A stretch of 64,000 bases of DNA from Torreya grandis (taxonomy: Eukaryota > Streptophyta > Pinopsida > Cupressales > Taxaceae). The stretch spans positions 1,375,001-1,439,000 of the forward strand of contig JARHVA010003184.1 in NCBI GenBank assembly GCA_037957365.1, written 5' to 3'. Shown one piece after another: positions 23,328 to 35,991 of the stretch. The stretch's first letter is position 1, and every line of letters starts with the position of its first letter. Both the position numbers and the translations under genes were made by a program. Under the pieces are notes generated by a model. The model searched no databases. It was given only the letters and a program-made list of their open reading frames with translations, and was not told the DNA's origin.

Positions 23328-24934
23328 TTCCTTATCTACAAAACCACCTTGATCCTTTGTTATGTCCTTAATTCTTATCTCTAAAGCTTATCTCTTGGAT
23401 TAATAAATTCACAACTTATCTGTTATGAAATACAATATTATCAAGCCACTCTATAAACTAACTCTCACATATTCATCCATAAATATATTTCAATGCATTC
23501 AACTGTCTAATCCATGTCCATAATCACTCATGTCTTGTCTTATCATACTCATTCTAGATAAGAACTCACTTGGTTACTAGGCTAAAACTCATTCTAGGTT
23601 ACCTCTATCTTTATAAAGGTTCTTTTCATCCATAAAATTCCAAATAGGTCCTATTTTTCCTCTTGTTCATTCCATAAACCTCTCAAATAACTCTTATTTC
23701 ATACCCTAATTCTTAACCATTATCACAAGCTCCTTAGTAGCCTTTTTAGACTAAATTTATTTATACAAACTTGTACCTTCACCTATTGAAAAAATAAACT
23801 CCATTACATATACCGTCTATCTATTACTATCCTTTCATAAAGTTTCATGTTCTATCTCGATGTTTACATCCCTAATCTAGTCCTTTTCTAAGTTCTAATT
23901 AGGTCTTTAGGTTTATTTGACCTCTACTTAATACATAGTCATTCTTTTTCCATACCTAAAGGTATGTTTAAACTCTAAAACCTCAAAATTTAATTACTAT
24001 CTATCACCCCACATCTAACATCAATTTTTTGTGAATTTATACTAGTTAAATCTCTTGTTATCCAAGTTCTTATATGTAAAACCTAGTTTCAAGGTTTACA
24101 AACCTGAGAAGGAGTATTTTTACTTCCTATTTTCCCAAATAGGTTTTAAAAATGTCCAAGGTTGGATAATCTCTATAACCACCTAAAACACCTTGTAAAT
24201 ATAATATCTATCCTCCATGATATATTTGTACAAATCTTTTCTCAAGTTCTTTGTTAATCTATGTGTGAAAACATAGTCTATAGAGATAATGAATAATTGT
24301 TATGAGGTTTTGTTAAGTATAAGGGTTTTCAACTTTCTCTAAGTGTTAATTAGACATTAATCCAACCCTTAAACCTATTTCAAGTATTTACTATCCATAT
24401 TTACTCATCTACATCACCTTTTCACCAAATTTCCAATATTATTATTGAGTAATACTCAAAATAACATAGGGGTTTGAACTTCTACAAAAATAATATATGA
24501 TTATGTGAATAAAAACATACAAGATACTTACCAAATATCTCAATAAAGTTATATCCAATATTTTTGTCTTTACTAAAACTTCCTTACAAGTCTTTATCAT
24601 ACATAAAATGCAATCTATCTCTCTAAACACAAAATACAAGAAATTCAAGCCTATAGCATTTAATTTCTCTAAAGGACATTCAACCTCATTAAGCAATAAC
24701 ATTATAACCTTCAAAAAAGCATAAAAAACCTACCACAAAGAATGGAATATCTAAAACATGTTTTTATTAAATATTTCCTTCTCTGAACACTTACATATTG
24801 TCATCCTTCATTGCTTACATACATAAAAATAGGGTTTCAACTAAATTTCCATGTGATCAACTTTCTAAAAACTTACCTGGGGTTTGTGCTCAATCATATA
24901 ATTAAAGTCCATCTGAGTTCATTACACTATTTTT
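23326..24934. other. non-coding, AT-rich, nothing recognised
   Basis: No coding frame or structural repeat is supported on either strand. The plus strand is pyrimidine-biased (many CCTT, CTTA and AACC words). Confidence 0.4.
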
Positions 24935-25680
24935 TGTCACTTGAACTTGCACCCAATGAGGACATGACAAGTATCTCCTCATAAAAGTGGCACAATGGAA
25001 CCACCTCAGGGATGTGGGTGTTCCTAAATTGAGGTGGATCTCTAGATGAGGGGCTAGTTCCCCTTGATGCATCACTATAGATCAATCCTAATCTTAACAC
25101 TTGGGGGGATGAAAAGGGATAAGAATAACTAAAATTAAATATACTCTATGGGAGGTGATACACAAAATATATGCTCTAATAACACCATTTAACTTTAAAT
25201 TAGAAGCAAAGATCAGTTTGTATATACACTTCATCTAATGACAATCCCCTCTCTCACATCACTATTTCATGCATGGGGTCTTGGAGATAGCTTAGGCTAA
25301 GATGACTTAGAAAATATGAATTATAAGATACACTTTTGAATAGAATACTGACTACACCTATAAAATCAACATTAAGCACTTCTTGTTGACCTACAAAAGA
25401 GAGATTCCAAAACACACAAGGTACTAAGAAGAGTAATATGTGAAGGTAAACAAAACTACACTCGAACAAGACTAAAAACCATTGTGTACACTTAGTGAAA
25501 TATTTAATGAGGTAAAACAACTATATTTATTATCTCAAGTAAAAAATTTGGCATGGATTCACCATACCAAGGTGGAGAGATAGATTACAATGCCAAAAAG
25601 GCTAGTTTATATAGAGAATATGAGAGGAGAGAGAGACAAGGAGATCAAGAGTCATTAGACACTTATAAAACTAACAATAT
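24935..25680 (-). repeat. diverged partial LTR related to the LARD LTRs
   Basis: Landmarks line up in order with the LARD LTR start at 30825. They are TGTCAC (for TGTTGAC), CACAATGGAA, CTCTAGATGAGGGGCTAGTTCC, GGGGGGATGAAAAGGG, GAGGTGATACAC, ACACTTCATCTAATGAC, and later CAAGTAAAAAATTTGGCA. Identity is far lower than between the two LARD LTRs. It has the same orientation. Similarity is lost after about 25680, so this is a fragment or a very old relative. Confidence 0.6.
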
Positions 25681-28600
25681 AAATTATTTGTGCATATAAA
25701 AGAGATATGGGTTGATCCATTCAATTTTATGAGATACAATAGTCATATCAACTCATCTAACTCTTGTAAAGTGGTTTAAAAACTCATTTCTTTGCATAGA
25801 AAACTGCCCCTCATGATTTGCCTTCCAAAACTACCTTATCACTTCATATGATCAAGTTTGATGATGGGTATGAGTGGAAGGGATTACTAAAAACCCCTCA
25901 AATTAAATTTATATGTCCTTGATCATTCTTATAATTTTTTCCATGCACAATCATCCATGATAGTCTCAAAATGACTATTTTTCATGCACCTCTCACACTT
26001 GACACCCAAAACCTTCCAAATTTAGCAATATAATCCATGAATAAGGAGGGATGGCATGTGAAAAAGGTTTCCATAGCATAAATTTCATCATATAGGCCTT
26101 AAAAAAAATCCCAAATGGATTTTTACTCTCTTTCACCAAGTGATCACTATTTGCCCACTTGATTGTTGAAATAAAAGAGATGGAAAATAGACTTAGGAGC
26201 TGAGATATCTCAATAAATTTATATGAGTACTTATAATAAGTCCTAAAATTTCTCCCAAAAGTGATTTGGTCTTTTGAAACCTTCCCAATCCTACAAAACA
26301 CATAATTTTTTTTTAAAAGAGCCTTGTTATATACCATTCATATAAGTGTAGTACAAAAAATTAGCATGGTTCAGATCTTTGGGGAGTCTTATACATATCC
26401 AATTTGGTTTCATGGAATATCCCCTACATCTAGATGCTCCAATTTGCTTCTTTTCCCAATTGGGTCCTTAAAGAGGGTTTCATAGGGTTTAAGAGTGATT
26501 TATGGTCTTAGCCTTTTCTCATAGAGTTGGCACATTATAAATCTAAAATAATTTCACTTATGTCTTCCTAGAGACCCTCTCCATCATCCCCAAATAACTT
26601 AGCCTACCATGCAAAGGGTTATGAGAGATATGAGCATCTCAAAATGATTATTTGAGTCCTTCCTACATATTTTATGAGGTTTGAGCACCTTCATGCCAAG
26701 AGAATGACTTTTTATGGTTTTATTTGAAAACTATTGGTCTATATACCTCTATATATATATATTATAAAAATGTTTTAAACCATTATAAAGATCGTCTTAT
26801 GTTTAAATTGTAATTGGTCCACCATTGCTTTAGGCCTAAATCTTGTTTCCACCATTTTACCTACAACCAAAACCTCAAAATGACCCTTTGATGTTTTTAA
26901 TTACATATATATAGTTTTAATACTTCATTTAAATTATCATGAACATTATTAAAATCATTATAATGCTTTCCAAAGTCTAAAATTAGAAGTGACCTTTCAT
27001 TTGGCCCCCTAGACTTAATTTTTCCTATGGGATGTGATTGCAACCTTTGTTGCCTAGGGCACCTTATTTAACTTTAGACCTCCTATAAATGTTTAAAATG
27101 ATTTATTATGTCTTTCCCATATATTAAAACCATATTTAATGATCAAATTGACTTTTGGTCCACTATTCTTGCCTATTTTTAAAAATTTGCATGATTCAGG
27201 CATGGGGAGAGTACACTACCTCTGAGACAAAATAAAGGAATATTATCCTATTTTTTGTGAAAATTTAATGTTTATAAAGCTTTATAATTTCCTAATTACA
27301 AAATATACCAAATGGTTTTACTTAATTCCATGGTTAGGAGGTATAACCATCTCAATATGCCTAAAAAACCATCAAAAACCTTATTTTTTGCATGTTTTCC
27401 TTCAAATCACCTATGGGTTATCTCTCTAAACCTATATCATGATTAAAATATGCATATACATTATTATAACCTTGATTTTTTTCTCATGGATCTTTTTAAA
27501 CCATTCAAAACCCTTTTCCTTAGTGAATTCTCATACTTGCCTAGTGAACCAAGGAGTTTCCAAGCCTGTTGTACGGACTATTATTCTCTTACTAGGTAGG
27601 AAATATGTTTGGTCATATTGATATGTTATTAATAATGTTGGTAAATATATTTAATCATAATGAATCATTTTATAATCAATTTAACCTTCCTTTCCTCTCT
27701 TAGACAGTCAATGTTCCATCTAGACTTACATTTACTTGAACCCTATTATATGTGAGAACATAGGTCTGAGACCCTATGAAGGCTTATTAATTCCTTAATA
27801 AAAGTATAAATACCTATGATAAATTATGATTCAAGTGATTATTCATTCTCTTTATCTTGATTAATCTTCCATTCCCTATATCTTTGCACTTCATAACCAA
27901 AATGGCTCTTTGACCAACTTAGTTGAGACCCCTTGCCTATTGACTTAAAGGTGTTATTATGTGTTCATGATGATTAAATTCAATAGTTTAAAAACCTCTT
28001 GAAGTCTCCATCCTAATTTCACAATAATTTTAACTCATTCTATCATTTTGGATAGCATTAACATTATTGAAATCACTATCTCCCACCCACTACTTGTCTC
28101 AGTCTGTGTAAGCCTATAGGTGATGATTTTGGGTCACATCAGGTGTTCATGATGTTGGTTAGACCTATCATGGATACCATAAGGTGTAAATTTTTTTTTA
28201 AATTATAATTCTCACTTTTTAATTCTTTCAAACGATCCTGTATCTCCTTATGATGAGTCACTCCTTAATTGAGATAGTCCATCTTGAACCTTTCCTGTAG
28301 GTTATCTCCATACCTTTCATAAGTGATCATGATGACACAAGAATCATAATGAATACAAAAATTAATTAAAACATTTTTCATCTTTCCAAAGTTTATAATT
28401 GCCTTACAACCATAATTTTACTCCAATCTAGTTGACTATATTCTTTGTTTCAGCTGTAGGTACACATTATACCCTGTGTATGGATAGAGGATGATCTTAG
28501 GAAGGTGTCAAATCATCCACACTCCCTCCTTATGACCACTTGATACCTAGAAGTCCTTAATCAAAAATAAAACCTATTAAATCATGAATCATGGTTTGAA

Positions 28601-30824
28601 TTTTATAAAATTTGGTGACAAATGTCTTTTAGAGGTAGTTTCATATATATATATATATATATATCACTGATAGGATTTAGTGGGTTTTTTGGCAACTATA
28701 AATCTCTAAAAGACCCCTCTTCCTTTATCCTTTACTCTTAAAACCTTGTGAAATACTTGTCCATAATAGGTAAAATAAGTCTAATCCCCCAAAAGGTATC
28801 AATATATCATTCGTTCATGTTATATGATGTTTGCAAAAAACCAAAGGGTTATCTATTTGGTACTTTTAAGGCAGAAGGACAAACTCATATTTCTTCTTTA
28901 AAAACTATTTACACCTCTTAGTTATTCAATATATTGATTCATACAAGGTTTTTCATGCCTTAAACATGTTTTATGGTCTTAAATTAGTTCACCTTATGAC
29001 TCAATGTTTCAAAGTGGGCACTTTAGCCTCTGTCAAGACCACCTGAAGGTGGATGTCTAATACATCACAATGAAAAAGATGAAAACTTTGATAAATGTGA
29101 ACTTGTGTACTTTACTTGGGAAATAACACTACAATTTTTAAAATTTTAAGTAATTTGATAAATATTCTACCTCTCCATACGTCACCATGAAGTCAACAAG
29201 GTCTTATAGATGCAAAACTCTGAGCTACAAAGTAGAGAGGATGGAATTAAACCAAAACAAGCCTAGGAAGAGGATTTTTGAACTATTTAGACCTCCAAAA
29301 GCAAGAGATAAATGTAAAACCAATGGATAATCCTTGATAAATACATTAAACTATCAACACCATCAAACCAAAGTAAATAATTTGAAACAAGGACAAATAG
29401 TGACCTCTGTGATGAAGAAGCATAAAACGCTACCTGAAGTCTTACCAATGTTTCATAAAGGATGATCCACAAAAATGAAACCTATTGATATGAATTTTAA
29501 TTACACTTATATCCATTTCATCCAAAAATATCATTCCTCTCTACTCTAATTTTATGGCCCACACCAAACATGCAAAGTTGACCTTCCTTGGCTTGTAAAG
29601 ACAAAGGAGAAGAAATAGAAGTTACAATGGAATATTTTGAAATTATTTATGAATATTAGGAATTTAAAATATTATATGGAGTTAATATGAATATATTTCC
29701 TTTTTTAACCTAAAATTGAGATCATTGATTCTATACAACTGCCCAAAAGACCCTAAAATCAAGGAGAAACTACCCTTTTCTGCAAATAACTACCTATTAA
29801 ATGAACAGTAACCACTTTATGATATATCTTGACCTAATACATGTTTAAAATAACCCTTATGATAAATATTCCCCCTATTAAGTCCATACAAGTCATTAAA
29901 TGGGCTAAAAATGTGGACAAATGACCCTTTTTACATGTGAGACATAGTGAATGACAAATATATGACTTAAAAACACCTTAAAACACCTTAAAACACATAA
30001 ATAACCATATTAGACTATTTATAACATAATTTGAACCTTTGACCAAGTTTGACCAAGTTTGACCAAGGTTTACTTTGGTTGACTTGACTAGTACAAGGAG
30101 GGTGGGCTTCAACAAGGACTAGAGGAAGGATAAGTAAGATGATATACCAACATGACACCCTATAGGACATATGGAAACCTTCTTGAAAAGTTAAAAAATG
30201 TAGGGGGTGAATAAATTTAACTATAATTAAAATATGGTCAACACTATTATAATTCATACAACAGTTCATATATTTCTTTCTTTCTTATTACAAAACATAG
30301 TCCTTTGAATTCCTTACAAAACATAGTCTTCTACATTCTTTACATAGGGTTTACAAACTTGTTATTCATCAAGAATGGTATAAAGAACAAAACCTATGAT
30401 TTAAAAATATTTAAGGACATATATCTCACATGATAGTTTTTAAAAAAATCTTCAAAGGCCTTCCTTCACTAGGCCATTCTCCATTACTAATGTTTATAGT
30501 CATTTCATGGCATATGTACATGATAGTGACTGTAACCTTATTTCAAGAACACAACAAAAACTACTTTAATTCATTTATTTTTGGGGATTTACATATTCAA
30601 TATAATTTAAATCCAAACCCTCTAATATAACTTCTATAAAGACATTTACAAGTTTATATACCTCCATAACTAACTAACTCCTAACACACACATGTTCATT
30701 GGGAGAGACTTAACAACACATACCTCTAAACAAAACTAAAAAAAAGGAATAACCATAAGGTTTATGTTTTAATTGAAAAATTATTAATTATTTATAATAT
30801 ATCTAAACACTTAACCCCCCTAAT
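25681..30824. other. non-coding stretch of about 5 kb
   Basis: No coding frame is supported. It contains a short AT run at about 28645-28666, a doubled AAAACACCTT (about 29970), and three to four tandem TTTGACCAAG units at 30038-30067. It may be LTR or leader sequence of further old elements, but I cannot show it. Confidence 0.4.
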
Positions 30825-32329
30825 TGTTGACGCAGAAGAGTGTACCCTTGGCAGGAGGTCGAGCTCCTGCCTTCTTCACACAATAATGGAAACTCCCCTC
30901 TCACTTGTGGGATCAACGAAGCTGGAGGGGAGAATCTTTAGATGAGGGCTAGCTCCTCTAATGTATAATTTAGGCCCTAGTTTCTCCTACTACTAACAAA
31001 CAAAATGTAAAAATGGGGGGATGAAAAGGGGGAGAGAGATGCTGAAAACAGAAACTAAGCCTAAAAAGGGAAAAGGTGATACACCAAAAAATGTGTGATC
31101 TACTCCACCTAAACATACACTTTCCACCAAGAAATAGCTCCCATACACTTCATCTGACATGAGAGAACCTTCTGCATTAGTGGGTCAGGGGTCTATGGAG
31201 ATACAGGGAGGAAATAACTACTAGAGGCATTCTGAGACACATTACAGCAGCCTAGTTACTTCACCTATACTCCTCTAGGGACACTTTTGACAGACCTATA
31301 AAAGGGAACTCAAAAATGCACTAGATGTTCTAAAATCATTCTACAAAATAATTAAGAAAATGAATTAACATAGAATCAAGACATAGACACATACTAAAGA
31401 TGCAAAATTCAGAATGGAGGTAAAAATGCTATGTTTCAATTCAAGGTAAAATTTGGCAGCTCTGCCTTACAAGCCCGAGAGATTTTTGGGTAGAGTTTTG
31501 CCTTAAGGCTGAGAGTCAATCCCTTCTCAAAAGATAAGTTTACAATATATATAAAGATGAATAAAACTTGGTGCTTCTTAGGAAAGATTTTGTCACTCAT
31601 TTCTGCCAGTGGCCCATGTGCGTTCTGGACTTTGGGAAGAGGAAACCACTATTACTAATGTCATTCTTCTAGAAGAGGTCTGCTAGAACCATGTTTTACA
31701 ATCACCAAAATTGACTTTGCCATTCAAACATTAATGCAAGAACATGGTTATGCCTCTTTCCTATAAATAGATTGCAGTTTGTCCCCTAATAAATGCCAAT
31801 TAGAGAAAAATAGGTCATGCTGCTCATCTTCAATAACTCACCTTCCCTTCACCACTTGAATGCTTTGTCTTTTCTACTCTTTGTCTTCTTCCTACTCTTT
31901 CAGCCCTCAGGGGAAATATTCTAGTGGGTTTCTACGTTCTTCAGGCTTTTTCCATGGTTGGCGCTCTTTTGATTCAAAATCAAATAGCTGCTTCACTGAG
32001 TTAAATTTGACATTCACGCAGCTGTCACCCAACGGCTAGTTCATTTGCTTAAATTTGATAGCTTTCAAGATGTCACCATCCTCAACAAAAGTCATCAGGT
32101 CTTTTGTTTTGGGCTTTTTCCCTGTAATTTTTCTATTTTGAGATTTCTCTCACAGACAAAAAGTCTACAAGAATTGGCCACTTTGACTTTTCTATGGGCT
32201 CTTTAACTTTTTTGCACCTTTGGGCCCCTTTAAAAATCCTTTCCTTGAATTCCTTTGAGCCTTTTGAAGCTCTCTCTACCCTTCGAAAGGGTGTTTGGAT
32301 CTTGAACTACCCTTCAGCTATAGGGCACA

Positions 32330-33150
32330 CCCTTGAACCAAGCCATTGAACCAAAATTGGTTCAACAGTTTAATCGATTCAATGGTTCAAACACTACTCA
32401 CCGAGCCCATTGAACCAAGCCTTTGAACCAATTCATTAAACCTCCTTATTGAACTAAAGTGATTGAACCAAAGCATTGAACTAGTTTAATGGTTCAACAC
32501 TGCACACTGATGCCAAGTGAACCAAGCCTTTGAACTTGCCAATGAACTAAATGATTGAACCAATTCGTTGAATCGGTTCAACAATTCAATGAAGCATGTT
32601 GAGCCTGTTGAACTTTGGCATTAAACCATTCGATTAAACTAGAAGCCACTTTGAACTGATGCTACTAATATTAAATGTTGAACTAAGCCATTAAACCAAA
32701 GTGATTGAATTGAAGCATTGAACCAACGTGTTGAACCAACTGAATTGAACCAAGGCTTAAACCAAAGGCATTGAACCAATGCATTAAATTGGTTTAATGG
32801 TTTAACGCTTCAAGTGACTATTAAAACAAGCCCATTAAACTCTTTTGTTTGAACCAAAAGCCATGAAGCAAGTGATGAACCAAGCCTAGAAATTGAAGCA
32901 ATGGACTTGAAGTGATAAATCAGGCTTTGAAATGGAGCGATTAAACTGCCAATTGAACCAAGGCTTGAACCAAAGCTAATTAAACTACTGATTAAACCAG
33001 GCATTGAGCCAATTCTGATTGAACTAGGCATTGAACCAAGGTTGATTGAACTACTGATTAAACCAGGCATTGAACCAAGTCCGATTGAACCAAGCAATTA
33101 AACCATGCATTGAACCAAGGCCTTGAACCAGGTTCAATGGTTCAATGATG
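32330..33150. repeat. degenerate (TTGAACCAARGCA)n minisatellite in the 3' LTR
   Basis: Dozens of 12-15 bp units built on ATTGAACCAA, with variants TTAAACC and GGTTCAATGG (the reverse complement), fill about 800 bp. The inverted units could pair with the direct ones. The apparent Gly/Ser/Ile-rich minus frame at 32810-33097 is simply this repeat translated. Confidence 0.9.
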
Positions 33151-33249
33151 CCAACCTTCTTCATGGTATTTCCTCAGACAAGAGCTCAAAGAAGCCTTGA
33201 AAAAACCTATCACTTTTTGAACTGATCCTTCATGCACCAAAAGACTAAC

Positions 33250-33385
33250 CTACAGAGTCCATAGAAAAACTTCTCCTATAGAGTCCGTAGAGATCCAAAA
33301 CCTACAGAGTCCATAGATTTAGACATGTAGAGTCTGTAGAAATAGACCTGTAGAGTCCATAGAAATTTTGTAGAGTCCATAGGAA
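33250..33385. repeat. cluster of about eight 20-bp units in the LARD LTR
   Basis: Units of the form CTACAGAGTCCATAGAAA recur with small spacing differences. The same cluster is at 38440-38575 in the other LTR. Confidence 0.88.
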
Positions 33386-33482
33386 TGAACAGATTCATGT
33401 AAAATTGAAAAATTAAATGGCCTAGAATAGCAGGGATAGAAGGGGACCGATTTTTGGCCTATTGGGCCAAAAATGGTCAACA

Positions 33483-34037
33483 AACTAGCGACTCCCAGGG
33501 GAAGCATGCCTGCTATGCTTAAAGACTAGTTGCCTTGTAGTCCATTGGGCACGGAGTTAGATGTAGCTTTGAAGAAAGGTTAGCAATAGCCCCAAAATAT
33601 CCAAGAATCAAAACATGAAGCTTTTACCCCACACACAAAGGGAAACACACAAGGTTAAAAAACACTACTTGTGTAAACTGCACTTAGGGAAAACAGGAAA
33701 GACAACTAAAAGAAAACTATTATATACAACTAACCAATAATTTTTGCCTCCCTCCTGGATCAAAGGGAAAACTTCTTAAGTCCCCTTCCTAGTAAGAATA
33801 CTTATGGTGCCAGGCAAGTAGCTGAATGAAATAGAGAGTTGGTGACCTGCTCTTCTTGCCTGTCACCTGCATTGGTTGGTATCTAAGTGGATCAGATTCA
33901 AACATGCTTTAGACATATATGTACTCTGCTTGTCCTTAAAATATTCTTGAATACTAGTCCCTCATACTGGTTCTCTTCTCCAATAAATCAAAGGTTGCTA
34001 GCTCATCACCATAAGCCATTTGATCTATACAGTCCCT
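33483..34037. other. LARD interior next to the 3' LTR, non-coding
   Basis: About 550 bp with no supported gene. In minus order it follows the stop of the acidic frame and leads to the 3' LTR. The minus strand next to the LTR is only weakly purine-rich (CTGGGAGTCGCTAG), so the polypurine tract is not convincing. Confidence 0.5.
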
Positions 34038-35815
34038 CTATAATGCATCATGGTCTGACTTGTTTCCTTCTGCTTCCTTGAAGACTCTGTCAGACTCATC
34101 CTCGGCTTCCTCTTGGCCTTCTTAAAGAAGGGTGACTATGGTGATGTCTGAAATGGACTCACAAAATGATTTCTCATCCCACAGAACATCACCTCTTTGT
34201 TTGAAGCTTTCTTCTTCAAGGCCTTCCTCTAAAAAGATAGACCTCTCCTTTTCCTCTTCAAAGATCAAGACCTCTAAATGTTCAAAGGCATTCTCCTAAT
34301 CCTCCTCCAACTCAGGTTCCTTAGTGTAGTCATCCTCCTCATTGAAGCAACAAGGAATTTCATCAAATAAAGGAGGAAATAGCTTACCATGCTTATGTTC
34401 CTCTTCATATTGCTGGAACATCTGCATGTATGCAAGACCTGCATCTTCTCCATTACTGATGATGTCTTCACAGGGAGCCTCCATGATGATTCCACCTTCC
34501 TTTTCGCTCATGATAGCCCCTTGGGAAATTGTAGCTTGGATCTTTTGATCTTCACTCACCTCCTATAAAATAGGTTCCTCCTTGAGAAGGGATGAAGTGG
34601 AAAAAACATGTGGAAGAAGAGGCAGTCTTGGAGCTAGAATCAAATGATTCTCCTCCTTCCATCTGGCTATCACTTCATCAATATCAGGTGTGGACTGATA
34701 TCTCTCTTAGAAATGTGTAGGTGGGGTGTGTTCAAACATAGAATGTTTCGTTGGGTCTAAATTGTCCATCACACACTGGCTAAGGAATCTCTCTTTAGAT
34801 TATAACTCTATAATTCTCCTGGCTAGATCCTCTTAGAAGAGCCTTTCTTGGAGGTCACCAACATCATCATGAGTAGGAGTAGCCTCATCTTCTTCAAGGT
34901 TTTGAGAAAAACCTTGCTTCTCCTCTTTCCTGCCCCATGATTCCACTATTTCCCCTAGTTTAGGATCTTAGAATTAGAATTTTGCTCTTATGAACAGGCA
35001 ACAACTTTGTTTTCTCCAAGGTCCTGGTGCTCCTCCATAAGGTCTAGAATTTATATCTCTCTTTCATGGAGCAGACTCATCCTAGCCTCTAAATCTTCAA
35101 TTTGCTTGGCTAGATTATCCTGAAAGAGTCTTTCTTAGAGGTCACTCGCATCATCCTCTTCAAGGCTCTGGGCTGGTTCCTGGCATTCCTTCCTCTAACT
35201 TAGAATTTGTACATCATGTCAAAAGACTTGGGGAGGTTGAGGAATGTTAGGAAGAGACTGTTGATGCACTAGAAGAGTCTCTAGAAGAGGGACATGCTGG
35301 CTCATGGTATTCCCCCCAATGGAAGATTCACAATATAAAGAATTGAGAAGATTGATCTCCATGGGGGTTTGTTCTAGTTCCCTTTGATGTTGGAAAGCCA
35401 GGCACATGGGATTGAGAGTAGATGCATCAGATTAACTGGAGTGAGCAAGTGCTATCTGATAGAAAAGATTTGGTGCATAAGAGGGGGCTTTCTATAGAAT
35501 AGGAGGGGGTACATAAGGCCGACTGCCTTGAATAAATGGAATTCTCCATTTTTATACCTCCTCCTCCATGGATTGCAAGGCCTATGCTTGCCTAAAAAAA
35601 CACTCCTCTTTATACATCAGATCCTATTGATATCCGTACTAATCCTCTAGTCTATTAATCTCCATCATCTACTTCTCAAATTCTAGGGCCATTTCCCTTA
35701 TCATTGTATGGCAACTAAGAGGGCTGCTTGAGGTGATTCTCTAAAAATCTTGAGCTTGATCATAGTCATATGAAGGAAAACAAGACCCATGATTTTGTGC
35801 AAAGGAATTATTCAT
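34038..35815 (-). pseudogene. acidic coiled-coil-like ORF of the LARD
   Basis: A minus ATG at 35815 opens MNNSFAQNHGSCFPSYDYDQ. The frame is followed with in-frame TAG/TAA stops through 35407-35219, a frameshift near 35000, and 34559-34296 to the stop at 34038-34040. Nearly all stops replace Gln-like positions (seven of the first eight are TAG or TAA after CAR-like contexts). Two related heptad-like stretches occur: LFQDNLAKQIEDLEARMSLL and a second with EDLARRIIEL. They suggest an internal duplication and a coiled coil. The C-terminal third is very rich in Glu/Asp. No gag, zinc knuckle or enzyme motif is seen. The function is unknown. An accessory or Gag-like structural role is speculation. 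Confidence 0.6.
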
Positions 35816-35967
35816 AGAAAAATGTGATTTTTGATGGCACTAGGATACTTAACTAGTAGATTCAACTTGAAGTCACCATTAGTGTTGATGTAAAAGCCTC
35901 TAAAGGCTGGTCGGTTGAAGAACACACCAAAAATTCTTCAACTCTTTGGACACAACTTGTCTTAGTT

Positions 35968-35991
35968 GGTCGCACTAGGTGTGCCAAAAAT
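35968..35991 (-). promoter_or_regulatory. candidate primer binding site of the LARD
   Basis: Reading minus from the right LTR inward gives ATTTTTGGCACACCTAGTGC and then GACC. The core resembles the site of the Tat element at 18056-18079. It begins with TGG, as expected for pairing with a tRNA CCA end. Confidence 0.6.

Larger units (their letters stand above)
30825..33482 (-). repeat. 3' LTR of the LARD
   Basis: Starts TGTTGACGCAGAAG and ends TTGGGCCAAAAATGGTCAACA. Collinear with 35992-38672. It contains a degenerate GAACCA minisatellite (32330-33150) and a 20-bp repeat cluster (33250-33385). Confidence 0.9.

Noticed and set aside
23136..23384. Small plus-strand ORF with an Ile-Tyr run
   Set aside because: Its C-terminal half is the TA microsatellite translated, and no other support exists.
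32810..33097. Gly/Ser/Ile-repeat protein on minus
   Set aside because: It is the GAACCA minisatellite read in one frame. The same happens at 37987-38181.
33483..33505. Plus-strand primer binding site (CTAGCGACTCCCAGGGG) for the LARD
   Set aside because: It resembles some plant primer sites, but the coding frame and the better primer-site match at 35968-35991 both point to minus orientation.
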